From Pseudoalteromonas neustonica (GTDB lineage: Bacteria; Pseudomonadota; Gammaproteobacteria; Enterobacterales; Alteromonadaceae), in NCBI RefSeq assembly GCF_001653135.1, contig NZ_BDDS01000005.1:124001-188000 (forward strand): DNA of 64,000 bases. The letters run 5' to 3'. Below are positions 9,700 to 17,516 of the stretch, piece by piece. The stretch's first letter is position 1, and each line of letters starts with the position of its first letter. The position numbers and the translations under genes are program-made. Under the pieces are notes generated by a model. It did no database searches, was not told the DNA's origin, and worked only from the letters and a program-made list of their open reading frames with translations.

Positions 9700-11325
9700 A
9701 TGATGAAATACACCAAAAAACTAAATCCATTGCAAAGCATGGTTAAAAAGCCCAAGCGCTTAGAAACGCGATTAATTATTTGGGTAACCGGGTTATGCGT
9801 ACTTCAAGCATTGATGTTTGGTGGATTGGTGTATCAGATTACCGCGCAAAGCTTAAACGACCACATAGGTGATAAAGCCCTTGCGGTGGCGACCAGTATT
9901 GCTGCGAGCAACAATGTTGTTCAAGCATTAAATAATCCGCAAAAATTAACCGCTATCAATCAAGAGATCGAAAATCTGCGCCAGTTCACTGGCGCAGATT
10001 TTATTGTTATAGGCGATAAAAATGCCCATCGAGTTGTTCACCCAGATAGCAATAAACTCGGTAAGCGCATGGTTGGTGGTGATAGCCAAGCGGCCTTGCA
10101 GGGAGAGCGTTATATCTCCATTGCTAAAGGGAGTTTGGGAGAGTCAATTCGTGGCAAGGTGCCTGTGTATGATGCGCAGGGGGATATTATCGGGTTGGTG
10201 TCTGTTGGTTTCTTGGTGCAATCGATTGAACCTTTGATTCAAGAACGCATTGTAGAGGTGATGATTTGGGGAGTTTTACTGGTTATTTTGAGCATTATAG
10301 CGGCGGTGCTTATTGGGCGGCGCGTTAGAAATGCCATATTTGGTTTACAGCCTGACGAAATTGCGCGGTTATTCTCAGAGCAAGATGCCATTTTAAACAC
10401 CATGCGCAGCGGTGTCATAGCTCTAGACCCCGATGGTCGAGTGCGCAAATTAACCCAAAGAGCTTGCGAGATTTTAGACAAACCTACCGCCTGTATAAAT
10501 CAAGATTTAATGCTAAGTGACTTACTCCCTGAGCATGCTGAGTTCTTGCTGCGTAATCAACGTCGTAAAATGGTTGGTTTTGAACTGTTTGCAGCGGATA
10601 AACGCTTGGTATTGTCGCGGTTTTCATTGCAAGTACAAGGTCAGGCAGATGGCATATTATTAACATTGCGTCCTGCCGATGAGCTGGAGTATTTAAGTCA
10701 GCAATTGACTAAGGTACAAGCGTTTGCAGAGCTTTTACGTGTACAAACACACGACTATTCAAACAAATTAAATTTAATTGGCGCACTGATCCAAATGGGA
10801 AAGAGCGATGAGGCAATTGAGCTGATCGGCCAAGAAAGTCAAGGCTCGCAAGCACAAATACACCATTTGTTAGAGCATATTCAAGACCCCGTGCTCGCAG
10901 GTTTGTTGGTGGGTAAATACCACAAAGCGCGCGAACTCAATGTTACGTTGGAATTAAACCCAGATAGTCTACTCGGTGCAATAGCCCGTACCGAGATGCT
11001 CGAACGAGTGGTATCAATACTGGGTAATTTGATCGATAACGCCATTGATGCAGCAATTAGAGCAAGTAACGAACGCACACCGTATGTAAGAGTGACCGTT
11101 GATGAAACCAGTAAAACGCTGTTATTCGATGTAGAAGACAGTGGTTTTGGTGTTGGCGATGATCACGAAGTGATATTTACGCCACAATACAGCTCTAAAG
11201 CCGGGGCAGAACACGGTATTGGTTTATATTTAGTAAAGACCAATTTGGACTCCTGTGGAGGGAGTTTAGAAATTGGTGAATCAGATTTAAAAGGCGCACG
11301 ACTAAGCGTTTATATTCCTAAATAA
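9700..11325 (+). CDS. CitA/DcuS-type sensor histidine kinase
   Basis: Membrane sensor kinase of 541 residues. Seen: membrane segment 1 at about 27-49, a periplasmic PAS-like (PDC/CACHE) domain to about 181 containing the TGADFIVIGD stretch, membrane segment 2 at about 182-204, a cytoplasmic PAS domain at about 225-325, the phospho-acceptor His351 in the HDYSNKL box, and an ATPase domain with LIDNAIDAA near 444 and a DSGFGVGDD G-box. The HDYxN box marks the CitA/DcuS family, which senses di- and tricarboxylates directly in the periplasm. It most likely detects the substrate of the adjacent tctCBA transporter. Two ATG codons lie in tandem at 9700 and 9703. Confidence 0.93.
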   Translation: MMKYTKKLNPLQSMVKKPKRLETRLIIWVTGLCVLQALMFGGLVYQITAQSLNDHIGDKALAVATSIAASNNVVQALNNPQKLTAINQEIENLRQFTGADFIVIGDKNAHRVVHPDSNKLGKRMVGGDSQAALQGERYISIAKGSLGESIRGKVPVYDAQGDIIGLVSVGFLVQSIEPLIQERIVEVMIWGVLLVILSIIAAVLIGRRVRNAIFGLQPDEIARLFSEQDAILNTMRSGVIALDPDGRVRKLTQRACEILDKPTACINQDLMLSDLLPEHAEFLLRNQRRKMVGFELFAADKRLVLSRFSLQVQGQADGILLTLRPADELEYLSQQLTKVQAFAELLRVQTHDYSNKLNLIGALIQMGKSDEAIELIGQESQGSQAQIHHLLEHIQDPVLAGLLVGKYHKARELNVTLELNPDSLLGAIARTEMLERVVSILGNLIDNAIDAAIRASNERTPYVRVTVDETSKTLLFDVEDSGFGVGDDHEVIFTPQYSSKAGAEHGIGLYLVKTNLDSCGGSLEIGESDLKGARLSVYIPK

Positions 11326-11413
11326 CGTAATTTAGGGTAACAAGCCGTGGTAAAGCAAATAATAATAAAACGAAATGCGGCACATTAGCAATGCTAAAAA
11401 TGAGTAATAAACA

Positions 11414-12136
11414 ATGACATATTCAGTAGTTATCATCGAAGATGAAATAGAAGTCGCACAACTTTTGGCGCAATACTTATTGCTACCAAATGGTGTGGCG
11501 GGTAATCAAGCTGCAAGGCAAAGCCAGCGTCAAGGCCAGTATCAGGTTGTGGGTATTGCTGCAAACCTAAGCACGGCAACGGCCTTGTTGCATGCGATAG
11601 AGCCAGACCTTATTCTACTCGATATTCATTTACCAGATGGCAATGGCCTTGAGTTATTAAGTGACTTACGCCGACGTGCAATAAAAAGTGATGTTATGTT
11701 GCTTACTGCAGCCAAAGAAGTCGAAACTCTTGAAAAGGCCATGCAGCTTGGTGCCTGTGACTTTTTAGTTAAGCCGCTGATGCTCAATCGCCTTGATCAA
11801 GCATTGGCGCGTTTTGAAGCGCGTCAACGTTGCCTATCAGACGCAGACGAAGTCACGCAATCTATGGTGGATACGTTATTTGGCTCAAATGAGCAAAGTA
11901 AAGCGGTGGTAAGGCTCCCTAAAGGGGTTGATCAGCTTACGCTGAAAAAGATTATGGATGCATTTAAAAATAATCAAAAAACACCATTTACTGCCCAGCA
12001 AATGGGCGATTTAGTGGGAGTGAGTCGCTCTACAGCAAGGCGTTATCTTGAATATTTACTAGAGGCTGAACAAGTCAGCGCCGACCAAAGCTATGGCAGT
12101 ATTGGTCGGCCTGAACGTTGCTATAAAATGGGTTAG
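11414..12136 (+). CDS. CitB/DcuR-type response regulator
   Basis: A response regulator of 240 residues. Seen: acidic pair near E9-D10-E11, phospho-acceptor Asp70 in LILLDIHLPDG, a conserved Lys in DFLVKPL, and a C-terminal helix-turn-helix at about 185-225 (FTAQQMGDLVGVSRSTARRY) of the CitB/DpiA type. It partners the kinase 88 bases upstream and probably switches on the porin-tctCBA operon. An insertion of roughly 18 residues (about 24-41, rich in Gln, Arg and Gly) lies between the first helix and the second strand of the receiver, which is unusual. Classical tctCBA loci use the TctD/TctE (OmpR-class) system instead. Confidence 0.92.
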   Translation: MTYSVVIIEDEIEVAQLLAQYLLLPNGVAGNQAARQSQRQGQYQVVGIAANLSTATALLHAIEPDLILLDIHLPDGNGLELLSDLRRRAIKSDVMLLTAAKEVETLEKAMQLGACDFLVKPLMLNRLDQALARFEARQRCLSDADEVTQSMVDTLFGSNEQSKAVVRLPKGVDQLTLKKIMDAFKNNQKTPFTAQQMGDLVGVSRSTARRYLEYLLEAEQVSADQSYGSIGRPERCYKMG

Positions 12137-12143
12137 TGATGTG

Positions 12144-12176
12144 GCAAAGCGCTTAGGTTAATCTCTGGCGCTTTGC
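12144..12176 (+). terminator. Hairpin after the response regulator
   Basis: Perfect 9-bp inverted repeat GCAAAGCGC / GCGCTTTGC, 8 bases after the response-regulator stop. It could end the porin-tctCBA-kinase-regulator transcript, but no T-run follows. The transposase remnant begins immediately after it, so the original tail may have been lost. Confidence 0.5.
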
Positions 12177-12179
12177 TTG

Positions 12180-12402
12180 CTGGGCGTTGCATACGAGAAG
12201 GCAAACGTGGGTATATTGAAAGCACACATTTACCTTTACTAGAAAGAGTCAATATTCCCCAGAAAACTGGTTAAAATTGACCACGCAATTTACGCGCGTA
12301 TTTCATGGCGTAGTAGGCAGGGCATCTTCATAAGAAAGTTACTGTGAAAATCTACACAGAAAACGGCGAGCAAATATAGGTAACTGCGAAAAGTTGCTGG
12401 TA
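12180..12402 (+). pseudogene. Remnant of a REP-associated transposase (3' end)
   Basis: This stretch aligns over about 220 bases with the last part of the intact transposase at 13784-14758. Shared landmarks include AAAACTGGTTAAAA, CGCGTATTTCATGGCG and CTGCGAAAA. It has many substitutions, small gaps and in-frame stops, so it is not coding. It marks the edge of the accessory island and shows that a second copy of the same transposase type once lay here. Confidence 0.8.
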
Positions 12403-12889
12403 TAAAGTTAAAAGTCCCCAGTAAAAAGTTAAAACTGCAACTATGCAGTCATTTTCATGCGTGTAATTTAAGCTTAAGAGGACAAGTAACTCATTTAATG
12501 GGTGAAATGAAAGTAACGCAGCAGTAAAAGATAAACTCATAACCTAAAAAGTAAATTTAAAGGAGCAGCTGTGTTGGTGCTATTAAAGTGGCTGTCTAGT
12601 TTATAGTTTACTGGCGAAGACCTTCGTGCACGTTTTATTGAAAAGTAATCTATCGCTAAGCTGTTTAAACGAATAAAAATAGTTGGCTTTTTCTTGTGAA
12701 TTTAACATTGCAGTATGGTTACAGTATGGTTGTTTAGTGTAATATTTGAGCTGTATAATATACGCCGTTTTGGGGGGGGGGTTATAACCCCCCCCAAAAA
12801 AAAGGTGCTGTTCAATACGCTTTTTTTTGATTTATGCCTATCTTCTTAGGGAAGTGTTTTTAATAAATGGGCAAATAAGGAAATTAAAT
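12403..12889. other. Non-coding stretch with a G10/C8 hairpin
   Basis: No gene could be supported here. The notable element is at 12768-12803: TTTT, ten G, TTATAA, eight C, eight A, a nearly perfect palindrome made of homopolymers. A TATAAT box at 12754-12759 with a weak TTGTTT 18 bases upstream could be a promoter for the secreted-protein gene at 12890. Its transcript would carry the G/C hairpin in the leader. The homopolymer lengths should be treated as uncertain. Confidence 0.5.
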
Positions 12890-13687
12890 ATGTTAAAAAA
12901 AATATTCATGATCTTGCTTTTCTTTTCTCAATCAGTGTTTGCTGGAGATAAAATAGCAACGACTTGTCATGGTTGTAATTCCAATGATATGAAGATACGA
13001 GCTGGAAATGTAGGCTGGGGTGAGCACGGACAAACAATAAATGTATTAGATTTTACACAATCAAAAATTGAAACTTATGAAAACTACACAGAATGGGATC
13101 AAGAGCACGGGTATGTGAGTCATCGTGAAATTATTAGAGTTAAAACCTCGGAAACGGATAAAAAAATATTTCAAGAAGTTAGTGATGCCCTTAATGAATT
13201 AGGAAATAATACATCTTCAAGCATAGCCCCCCCAGATGTCATTAATAACGTCTGGGATTTGCCAAATTATTCTAGAAATAAAAATAATTTAACAGACTAT
13301 ATTAAAGATCAACTTTGGGTTAGTTCAATAACAATCGAAGCAGTAAAAGATAAAGCTAGAAAATTAGGTTTTCTATCTGGTGAGTTAAACAAATATTGGT
13401 TACCTACTGCTAATGGAGGAAAGGTACTTTTTTCTATGAAGATAGATGGGGGAATAATTATTATAGAACTTCTGGAAGCAAGAGATAGTGACAATAATAC
13501 CGTACCATTTAAAGTAAGTGATATTGGAACATACAAATTTAACAACCATAGTAATATTGGGGCTGCATCTGGTGCATTTTCAAGATTTGGGTTTTCTACA
13601 AGTATTAGAGTTGGCGCAGTAACAATTATAGACTGCGACAGTAGTGGGAAGTGCAGGCAAGTACCACCACCTAAATCAACAGATTAA
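12890..13687 (+). CDS. Secreted protein of unknown function
   Basis: About 265 residues. The ATG at 12890 is preferred over one 63 bases upstream because AAGG lies 9 bases before it and the protein then opens with a standard signal peptide (MLKKIFMILLFFSQSVFAGD). A CHGC pair lies just after the cleavage site, and another pair of cysteines near the C-terminus (DCDSSGKC) could form a disulfide or bind a metal. No known family was recognised. It is AT-rich like the rest of the island and may be another toxin-immunity or adhesion component, but nothing in the sequence shows this. Confidence 0.65.
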   Translation: MLKKIFMILLFFSQSVFAGDKIATTCHGCNSNDMKIRAGNVGWGEHGQTINVLDFTQSKIETYENYTEWDQEHGYVSHREIIRVKTSETDKKIFQEVSDALNELGNNTSSSIAPPDVINNVWDLPNYSRNKNNLTDYIKDQLWVSSITIEAVKDKARKLGFLSGELNKYWLPTANGGKVLFSMKIDGGIIIIELLEARDSDNNTVPFKVSDIGTYKFNNHSNIGAASGAFSRFGFSTSIRVGAVTIIDCDSSGKCRQVPPPKSTD

Positions 13688-13704
13688 AAAACAAAAGTGA
13701 AAAG

Positions 13705-13783
13705 GTGACACCCATTCTAAAGTTTGTATTTTTTATATTTTTCACTAACTTTTAATTAGTGTAAAATATAATCAGGGTGTCAC
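13705..13783 (+). promoter_or_regulatory. Transposase 5' hairpin (family 1 left end)
   Basis: GTGACACCC at 13705-13713 is the exact inverse of GGGTGTCAC at 13775-13783, and a smaller inner pair CACTAA/TTAGTG lies at 13743-13761. The segment 13706-13726 is identical to the first 21 bases of the family 1 repeat at 15927. The outer right arm ends at the base before the transposase ATG and includes the only AGGG that could serve as ribosome site. Folding would therefore hide the start signals. It is probably both the end of the mobile element and a control point for transposase translation. Confidence 0.65.
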
Positions 13784-14758
13784 ATGGCAATTGCAAGAAA
13801 GCGTCAAGTAAGTTTGGTTGATACAAAGTATTATCACTGTATTTCACGTTGCGTTCGTCGTGCTTTCTTGTGCGGTGAAGACCGTTTTACAGGGAAGTCT
13901 TTTGAGCATCGCAGAGGGTGGGTTGAAGACAAACTGCTCAGTCTAGCCAAGGTATTTTGTATTGACGTTTGCGCTTATGCGGTAATGAGTAACCACACGC
14001 ATTTAGTGCTGTATGTTGATGATAAAAAAGCAGAGCGCCTTAATGATAAAGCCATTATTATCCGTTGGCATAAACTCTGTAAGGGCACCGTGCTCACCAA
14101 TAAATACATTCAGGGTGAAAAAATTAGCGACGCCGAGCGGTTCTTTTTAGATAAAACCATTACCGAATACCGCGAACGCTTAACCAGTATTAGTTGGTTT
14201 ATGCGACAGTTAAACGAAGATATCGCCCGCAAAGCCAATAAAGAAGACGGGTGTACAGGCCGATTCTGGGAGGGAAGATTCAAATCACACGCATTATTAG
14301 ATGAAGCCGCCATAGCTGCATGCATGGCCTATGTCGATTTAAACCCAATTAGAGCCAAAATGGCGAATACCCCAGAAGAGTCAGCCCACACCAGTGTACA
14401 AAAACGCATTGAAAGTGCAAAGGACGGCAAACAACCCAAACAACTCCTGCGCTTTGCAGGGATGCCCAGGCAGCACATGCCCAAAGGATTACCGTTTGAG
14501 CTAAAGTCTTACTTAGAATTAGTAGAGCTCACAGGGCGATGCTTGCGTGAAGACAAACGCGGCCACATTGAAGAGGCGAACTTACCACTTTTAGCGCGCA
14601 TCAATATCTCCCCTGAAAACTGGTTAAAACTCACCACACACTTTACCCGCGTATTTCATGGCGCAGTGGGTAGACCGTCATCACACGCAGGTTACTGCGA
14701 AAATTTAAACAGAAAACGACGCAGCAACCTCAGCAACTGCGAAAAACTACTGGCGTAG
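13784..14758 (+). CDS. REP-associated tyrosine transposase (RAYT, IS200-like)
   Basis: Single-strand HUH nuclease of the TnpA_REP (Y1 transposase) family, 324 residues. Seen: the HUH metal site in AVMSNHTHLVLYV near residue 72, then the family signature GRFWEGRFKSHALLD and the catalytic-Tyr region MAYVDLNPIRAKM near 185. The length suits the longer RAYT subgroup with a C-terminal extension. RAYTs are known to bind and cut palindromic repeats scattered in their host genome. Here the gene is preceded by the family 1 hairpin, and family 1 copies follow within 1.2-7.2 kb. It appears intact. Confidence 0.93.
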   Translation: MAIARKRQVSLVDTKYYHCISRCVRRAFLCGEDRFTGKSFEHRRGWVEDKLLSLAKVFCIDVCAYAVMSNHTHLVLYVDDKKAERLNDKAIIIRWHKLCKGTVLTNKYIQGEKISDAERFFLDKTITEYRERLTSISWFMRQLNEDIARKANKEDGCTGRFWEGRFKSHALLDEAAIAACMAYVDLNPIRAKMANTPEESAHTSVQKRIESAKDGKQPKQLLRFAGMPRQHMPKGLPFELKSYLELVELTGRCLREDKRGHIEEANLPLLARINISPENWLKLTTHFTRVFHGAVGRPSSHAGYCENLNRKRRSNLSNCEKLLA

Positions 14759-14930
14759 TGTTAACACTCATTTAAAACTAAAATTGCTCTTCAAGGGAAA
14801 AGCGTATGTGCCCGCAATGTAGACTCCTGCATTTTTGAATTTAGCCAAATTCAGTGAAACCGTGTTTAGATCGTGATTATGTCGAAAATGTTCACTTACT
14901 GATGACTTCAAGCGATGTGTTTGTTGTTTT

Positions 14931-14970
14931 GCTTCCAATGAATGATTGCGATGGGTGTTAACTTAAGTTT
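14931..14970 (+). repeat. Family 1 hairpin repeat, degenerate right half
   Basis: The right part of the 59-bp repeat is recognisable (GCTT, TGAAT-ATT, then GATGGGTGTTAACTTAA), with several substitutions. The left arm is missing or too diverged to pair. Its ATG at 14951 is in frame with the toxin-tip remnant that follows. Confidence 0.6.
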
Positions 14971-15208
14971 TCAAGATGCGCATAAAGTTTTTGCTAATGC
15001 CGATGGTGTGGATGGAACTGGAAATAATGCACCCATATCAAGGCATACAATAAGTTCTTCTCGTACTGCAAGAGATAGCTTACGTGTGATATCTTCTCAA
15101 GCACGTTTACTAAGAACACCAGCTGAAATTACTAGTTATAACCGCAATTGGCTAAAAAATTCTGCGTATAGGTTTGAATGGTCAGTTTCTAATGCTTCAA
15201 GGAAATAG
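14942..15208 (+). pseudogene. Displaced toxin-tip remnant A (repeat-fused)
   Basis: A reading frame of 80-90 residues that starts inside the degenerate family 1 repeat (MGVNLS at 14951, or MIAMGV at 14942). It ends two bases before the ATG of the next gene. No secretion signal, no catalytic motif and no known domain were recognised. Size, position and immediate coupling to an exported partner fit the C-terminal end of a polymorphic toxin separated from its Rhs carrier. It may still be translated. Function unknown. Confidence 0.45.
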
Positions 15209-15209
15209 A

Positions 15210-15734
15210 ATGTCAAAATATAGATTTTTAGCTCTATTATGTTTAATAGTTAATTCACAGGTATGCTTTTCAAATACGATTGAAAAACCGCCTAAAGCTA
15301 TTGAAGCTGTAGTATACACTATTTGCGATTTGGTATATTGCAATACGAGTGTTGTTTTAAGAAATAATACGGCATTTGAAATTAAAGTAATTTCAAATTA
15401 TTTTGATGAAACTCATTTTACTGAACATGCTTTTAAGTTTTATAGAGCAAAAGACGTGTATGCAACGAATAATCCGTTTGACAACCCATTATCGTTTAAA
15501 AATGTAGAGTTTTCGCCACTTGAAAGAGATGTAATATTTAAACCTCTTGAAGTCAAAACTTACACTACGCTAATAAAAAGAGATAGATTGAATTTTGAAA
15601 AAGGTATTGAGTACGTTGTTTTTTCGGTAGTTATGGATGCGCAATATGTGATAGATCAAAAAAAGTCAATATTCACTTCATTGCTTAGTAAGTTAGGAAT
15701 AGTTGATGATTTACTTACCTTGCCTGATGATTAA
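15210..15734 (+). CDS. Exported putative immunity protein A
   Basis: About 174 residues from the ATG at 15210, which has AAGGAA 5 bases upstream. The longer frame from 15174 would not begin with the signal peptide (MSKYRFLALLCLIVNSQVCF). The mature part has two close cysteines (CDLVYC) and a beta-rich look (SVVLRNNTAFEIKVIS). It shares size, export signal and general plan with the proteins at 16962 and 18213, which also follow toxin-tip remnants. A role in neutralising a toxin in the periplasm is inferred from this pattern; there is no recognised family. Confidence 0.6.
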   Translation: MSKYRFLALLCLIVNSQVCFSNTIEKPPKAIEAVVYTICDLVYCNTSVVLRNNTAFEIKVISNYFDETHFTEHAFKFYRAKDVYATNNPFDNPLSFKNVEFSPLERDVIFKPLEVKTYTTLIKRDRLNFEKGIEYVVFSVVMDAQYVIDQKKSIFTSLLSKLGIVDDLLTLPDD

Positions 15735-15750
15735 ACTAAGTGCTATTTAT

Positions 15751-15800
15751 AGGGACGGGCCTTGCATTTTGCAGACCTGCCTCATTCTAAAGAATTAAGG
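15751..15800 (+). repeat. Family 2 hairpin repeat
   Basis: Degenerate palindrome GGGACGGGCCTTGCATTTTG followed by CAGACCTGCC, then CTCATTCTAAAGAATTAAGG. It matches the second parts of the copies at 20839 and 21849, which read GACAGGTCTT or ACAGGTCTT before GACCTGTCTC. It lies 17 bases after the stop of immunity gene A. Confidence 0.65.
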
Positions 15801-15830
15801 AAAAGAAAAAACAAAGAAATAAAACAAAGA

Positions 15831-15889
15831 TGACACCCATCCTAAAGTTTGCTTTCGGTGAATAATTAAGATGGGTGTCAACTTAAATT
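15831..15889 (+). repeat. Family 1 hairpin repeat, copy 1
   Basis: 59-bp unit with perfect 11-bp arms TGACACCCATC / GATGGGTGTCA, a 28-base loop and a conserved ACTTAAATT tail. It is preceded by GAAAAGAAAAAACAAAG as in copies 2 and 5. It is followed after 5 bases by a second partial copy of its own left flank, so copies 1 and 2 arose as a tandem duplication of about 100 bases. No gene is fused to its ATG. Confidence 0.9.
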
Positions 15890-15926
15890 CGCACTCTAAA
15901 GAATTAAGGAAAAGAAAAAACAAAGA

Positions 15927-15985
15927 TGACACCCATTCTAAAGTTTGCTTTCGGTGAATAATTAAGATGGGTGTCAATTTAAATT
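15927..15985 (+). repeat. Family 1 hairpin repeat, copy 2
   Basis: As copy 1 but with CATTC in the left arm and AATTTAAATT in the tail. Its first 21 bases are identical to the sequence in front of the transposase gene. Its ATG at 15967 opens the short reading frame of tip remnant B. Confidence 0.9.
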
Positions 15986-16050
15986 CGGGTCTAGGTAAAA
16001 ATTCAAATAGCTTTGTGGATAGTTATAAAGATGCGAAATCAAGAATTGAC
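15967..16050 (+). pseudogene. Toxin-tip remnant B fused to family 1 repeat
   Basis: A 27-residue frame that starts at the repeat's ATG (MGVNLNSGLGKNSNS) and ends AKSRID. It overlaps the start of immunity gene B by 20 bases. It looks like the last residues of a toxin tip whose body was lost. The overlap with a downstream gene is the arrangement normally seen between toxin and immunity genes. Confidence 0.4.
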
Positions 16051-16630
16051 TAAAATTTTATTTATACCAATATTAATTGCTATTTTTTTAGCTTTTTTCT
16101 TTATTGAATCTTATAAAGAAAAAGAAAAGTGCAGGTTAACGTTGGCTAATTTAAACTCATTTTTTGAGCTTAGTAACTCTCCAGTAAAAAAAGGTGCAAA
16201 TATTATAAGTGATGGTTCTTACTTTGTATTTAAGACAGCAGGTGGAAATTCATTAATGTATTATTTACTTGTTGAAAAGAAAAATCGCTTTGAGTTGCAT
16301 GAGTTCTTTCAGTTTGGAGGGTGGAAGTCTCAAAATTTAGAGGTTGGAGAAGGTCGATTGATTTTTGATAAGTTAAGAGCTCTATCTACTGAACCAGCTA
16401 GTGAGTCTAAATTATTTCATAGCTCTTGTGCTGTAACTGAGTATAGAGATGAAAACTCTAAGGTATTGAAATATACAAATGAATCACATCCTGTCTCAGT
16501 AAAGATAATTAATGAAATCTTTAGTAAAAGAGAGAGCGTCTTTAATCAGGAAGAGCACCTTTTCCGGATGAAAGATAGTCAAATTAACTATCTGAATAAG
16601 GATGTTTTCGCCGAGCTAGGAGAACGGTGA
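16031..16630 (+). CDS. Membrane-anchored putative immunity protein B
   Basis: About 199 residues from the ATG at 16031; an in-frame start 18 bases upstream lacks the expected context. One membrane helix at about 11-30 (ILFIPILIAIFLAFFF) is followed by a charged soluble part, so the bulk probably sits in the periplasm. No family recognised. It overlaps tip remnant B, and family 1 copy 3 begins 33 bases after its stop. Confidence 0.6.
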   Translation: MRNQELTKILFIPILIAIFLAFFFIESYKEKEKCRLTLANLNSFFELSNSPVKKGANIISDGSYFVFKTAGGNSLMYYLLVEKKNRFELHEFFQFGGWKSQNLEVGEGRLIFDKLRALSTEPASESKLFHSSCAVTEYRDENSKVLKYTNESHPVSVKIINEIFSKRESVFNQEEHLFRMKDSQINYLNKDVFAELGER

Positions 16631-16662
16631 AAACAGAAATGAGGTGAATAGAGAAACAAAGA

Positions 16663-16721
16663 TGACACCCATCCTAAAGTTTGCTTTCGGTGAATAATTA
16701 AGATGGGTGTCAACTTAAATT
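16663..16721 (+). repeat. Family 1 hairpin repeat, copy 3
   Basis: 59-bp unit identical to copy 1 in arms and loop, preceded by GAAACAAAGA. Its ATG at 16702 meets a stop after ten codons and is not in frame with the following metallopeptidase remnant. Confidence 0.9.
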
Positions 16722-16961
16722 ATTATAAATGGTAGTTCAGTGAGTGGTCTTATACACGAGATTTCACATTCATTTGGCGGGGAGCATCCGAATGGAGGTT
16801 ACCATTTTAATAAAAAGGATATTAGTATTCGTGCTAATAATGCTCGGTATCGCCCTTTTTATACAGACACTCAGGCGTTAGACAGTCAAAGGTTAGATAG
16901 AGCTGCTCTATATAAAAATGTTTATACACTTGATTTTGTGCTTCAAAATAAGAGGTTATAA
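16722..16961 (+). pseudogene. Metallopeptidase toxin-tip remnant C
   Basis: About 80 codons open, with no proper start in frame (a GTG at 16740 is the earliest). The frame carries HEISH, the zinc-binding HExxH motif of zincin peptidases, then GGEHPNGGYHF, which could supply further ligands. Its layout resembles tip D (HEVSH, then GHVHNGD), so the two look like diverged relatives. The upstream body of the toxin domain is gone. Its stop codon touches the GTG start of immunity gene C. Confidence 0.6.
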
Positions 16962-17471
16962 GTGATTGATAAATTAATACTGTTGGGGGGGGCTATTTTA
17001 TCATCTCACACTATGTCCAGCATGGCTGCTGAACATAGTGTTGATTTGTATAATAAGGTCTATATTGATGTGACTTGTTCAGTGGTTAAAGGCATTGCTA
17101 CTTTAAAGTTTCACAATATGACTGGCACCTATGTAAATATAGAAGGTGCAAATGACAAGTTCGGTATTTGGGAGTCGGATGCCATTAAAGTTGTTCAAAA
17201 GAAATCATATTCAGAGCATTACACACGTTGGGAATATGCTAGAAAGAACAAGTTTTCTAGTTATGAAGATAATGACCCTATATCGAGTTTAGTCCTTGCT
17301 CCATATTCAAAGCGAGAGTTTGATATTTTTTATGATAAAGAATTTGAATTAAAATCAGGCGACGAATACGTGTTATACCTAACATTTTCTGCTTATATAA
17401 ATAGTTATCCGCTCGACTTTAAAGTCTTTAGGTCCAACAGGCTTTTGACCTCAAGCGATAATTGCTACTGA
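16962..17471 (+). CDS. Exported putative immunity protein C
   Basis: 169 residues from a GTG that directly abuts the TAA of tip remnant C, suggesting coupled translation. The N-terminus is a probable signal peptide (cleavage near SSMAA). The mature part shows beta-strand-like sequence (VKGIATLKFHNMTGTYVNIE) and two cysteines. Its size and position parallel the proteins at 15210 and 18213. An inhibitor of a periplasmic metallopeptidase toxin is the natural guess from the neighbour, not from a recognised domain. Confidence 0.6.
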   Translation: MIDKLILLGGAILSSHTMSSMAAEHSVDLYNKVYIDVTCSVVKGIATLKFHNMTGTYVNIEGANDKFGIWESDAIKVVQKKSYSEHYTRWEYARKNKFSSYEDNDPISSLVLAPYSKREFDIFYDKEFELKSGDEYVLYLTFSAYINSYPLDFKVFRSNRLLTSSDNCY

Positions 17472-17502
17472 TAGAATTAAAATGAGGTGAAGAAAAGTGA
17501 AT

Positions 17503-17516
17503 AGGGTCAGGTCTTG
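17503..17516 (+). repeat. Family 2 half-palindrome
   Basis: AGGGTCAGGTCTTG, one arm of the family 2 palindrome, after immunity gene C. It is joined directly to a fragment of Rhs core. The joint may mark where a recombination event took place. Confidence 0.65.

Noticed and set aside
12352..12540. Minus-strand frame in the non-coding stretch
   Set aside because: It has no recognisable features, overlaps the transposase remnant and lacks a ribosome site.
15795..15977. Minus-strand reading frame across copies 1 and 2
   Set aside because: It only translates the duplicated repeats and their flanks and has no start context or family.
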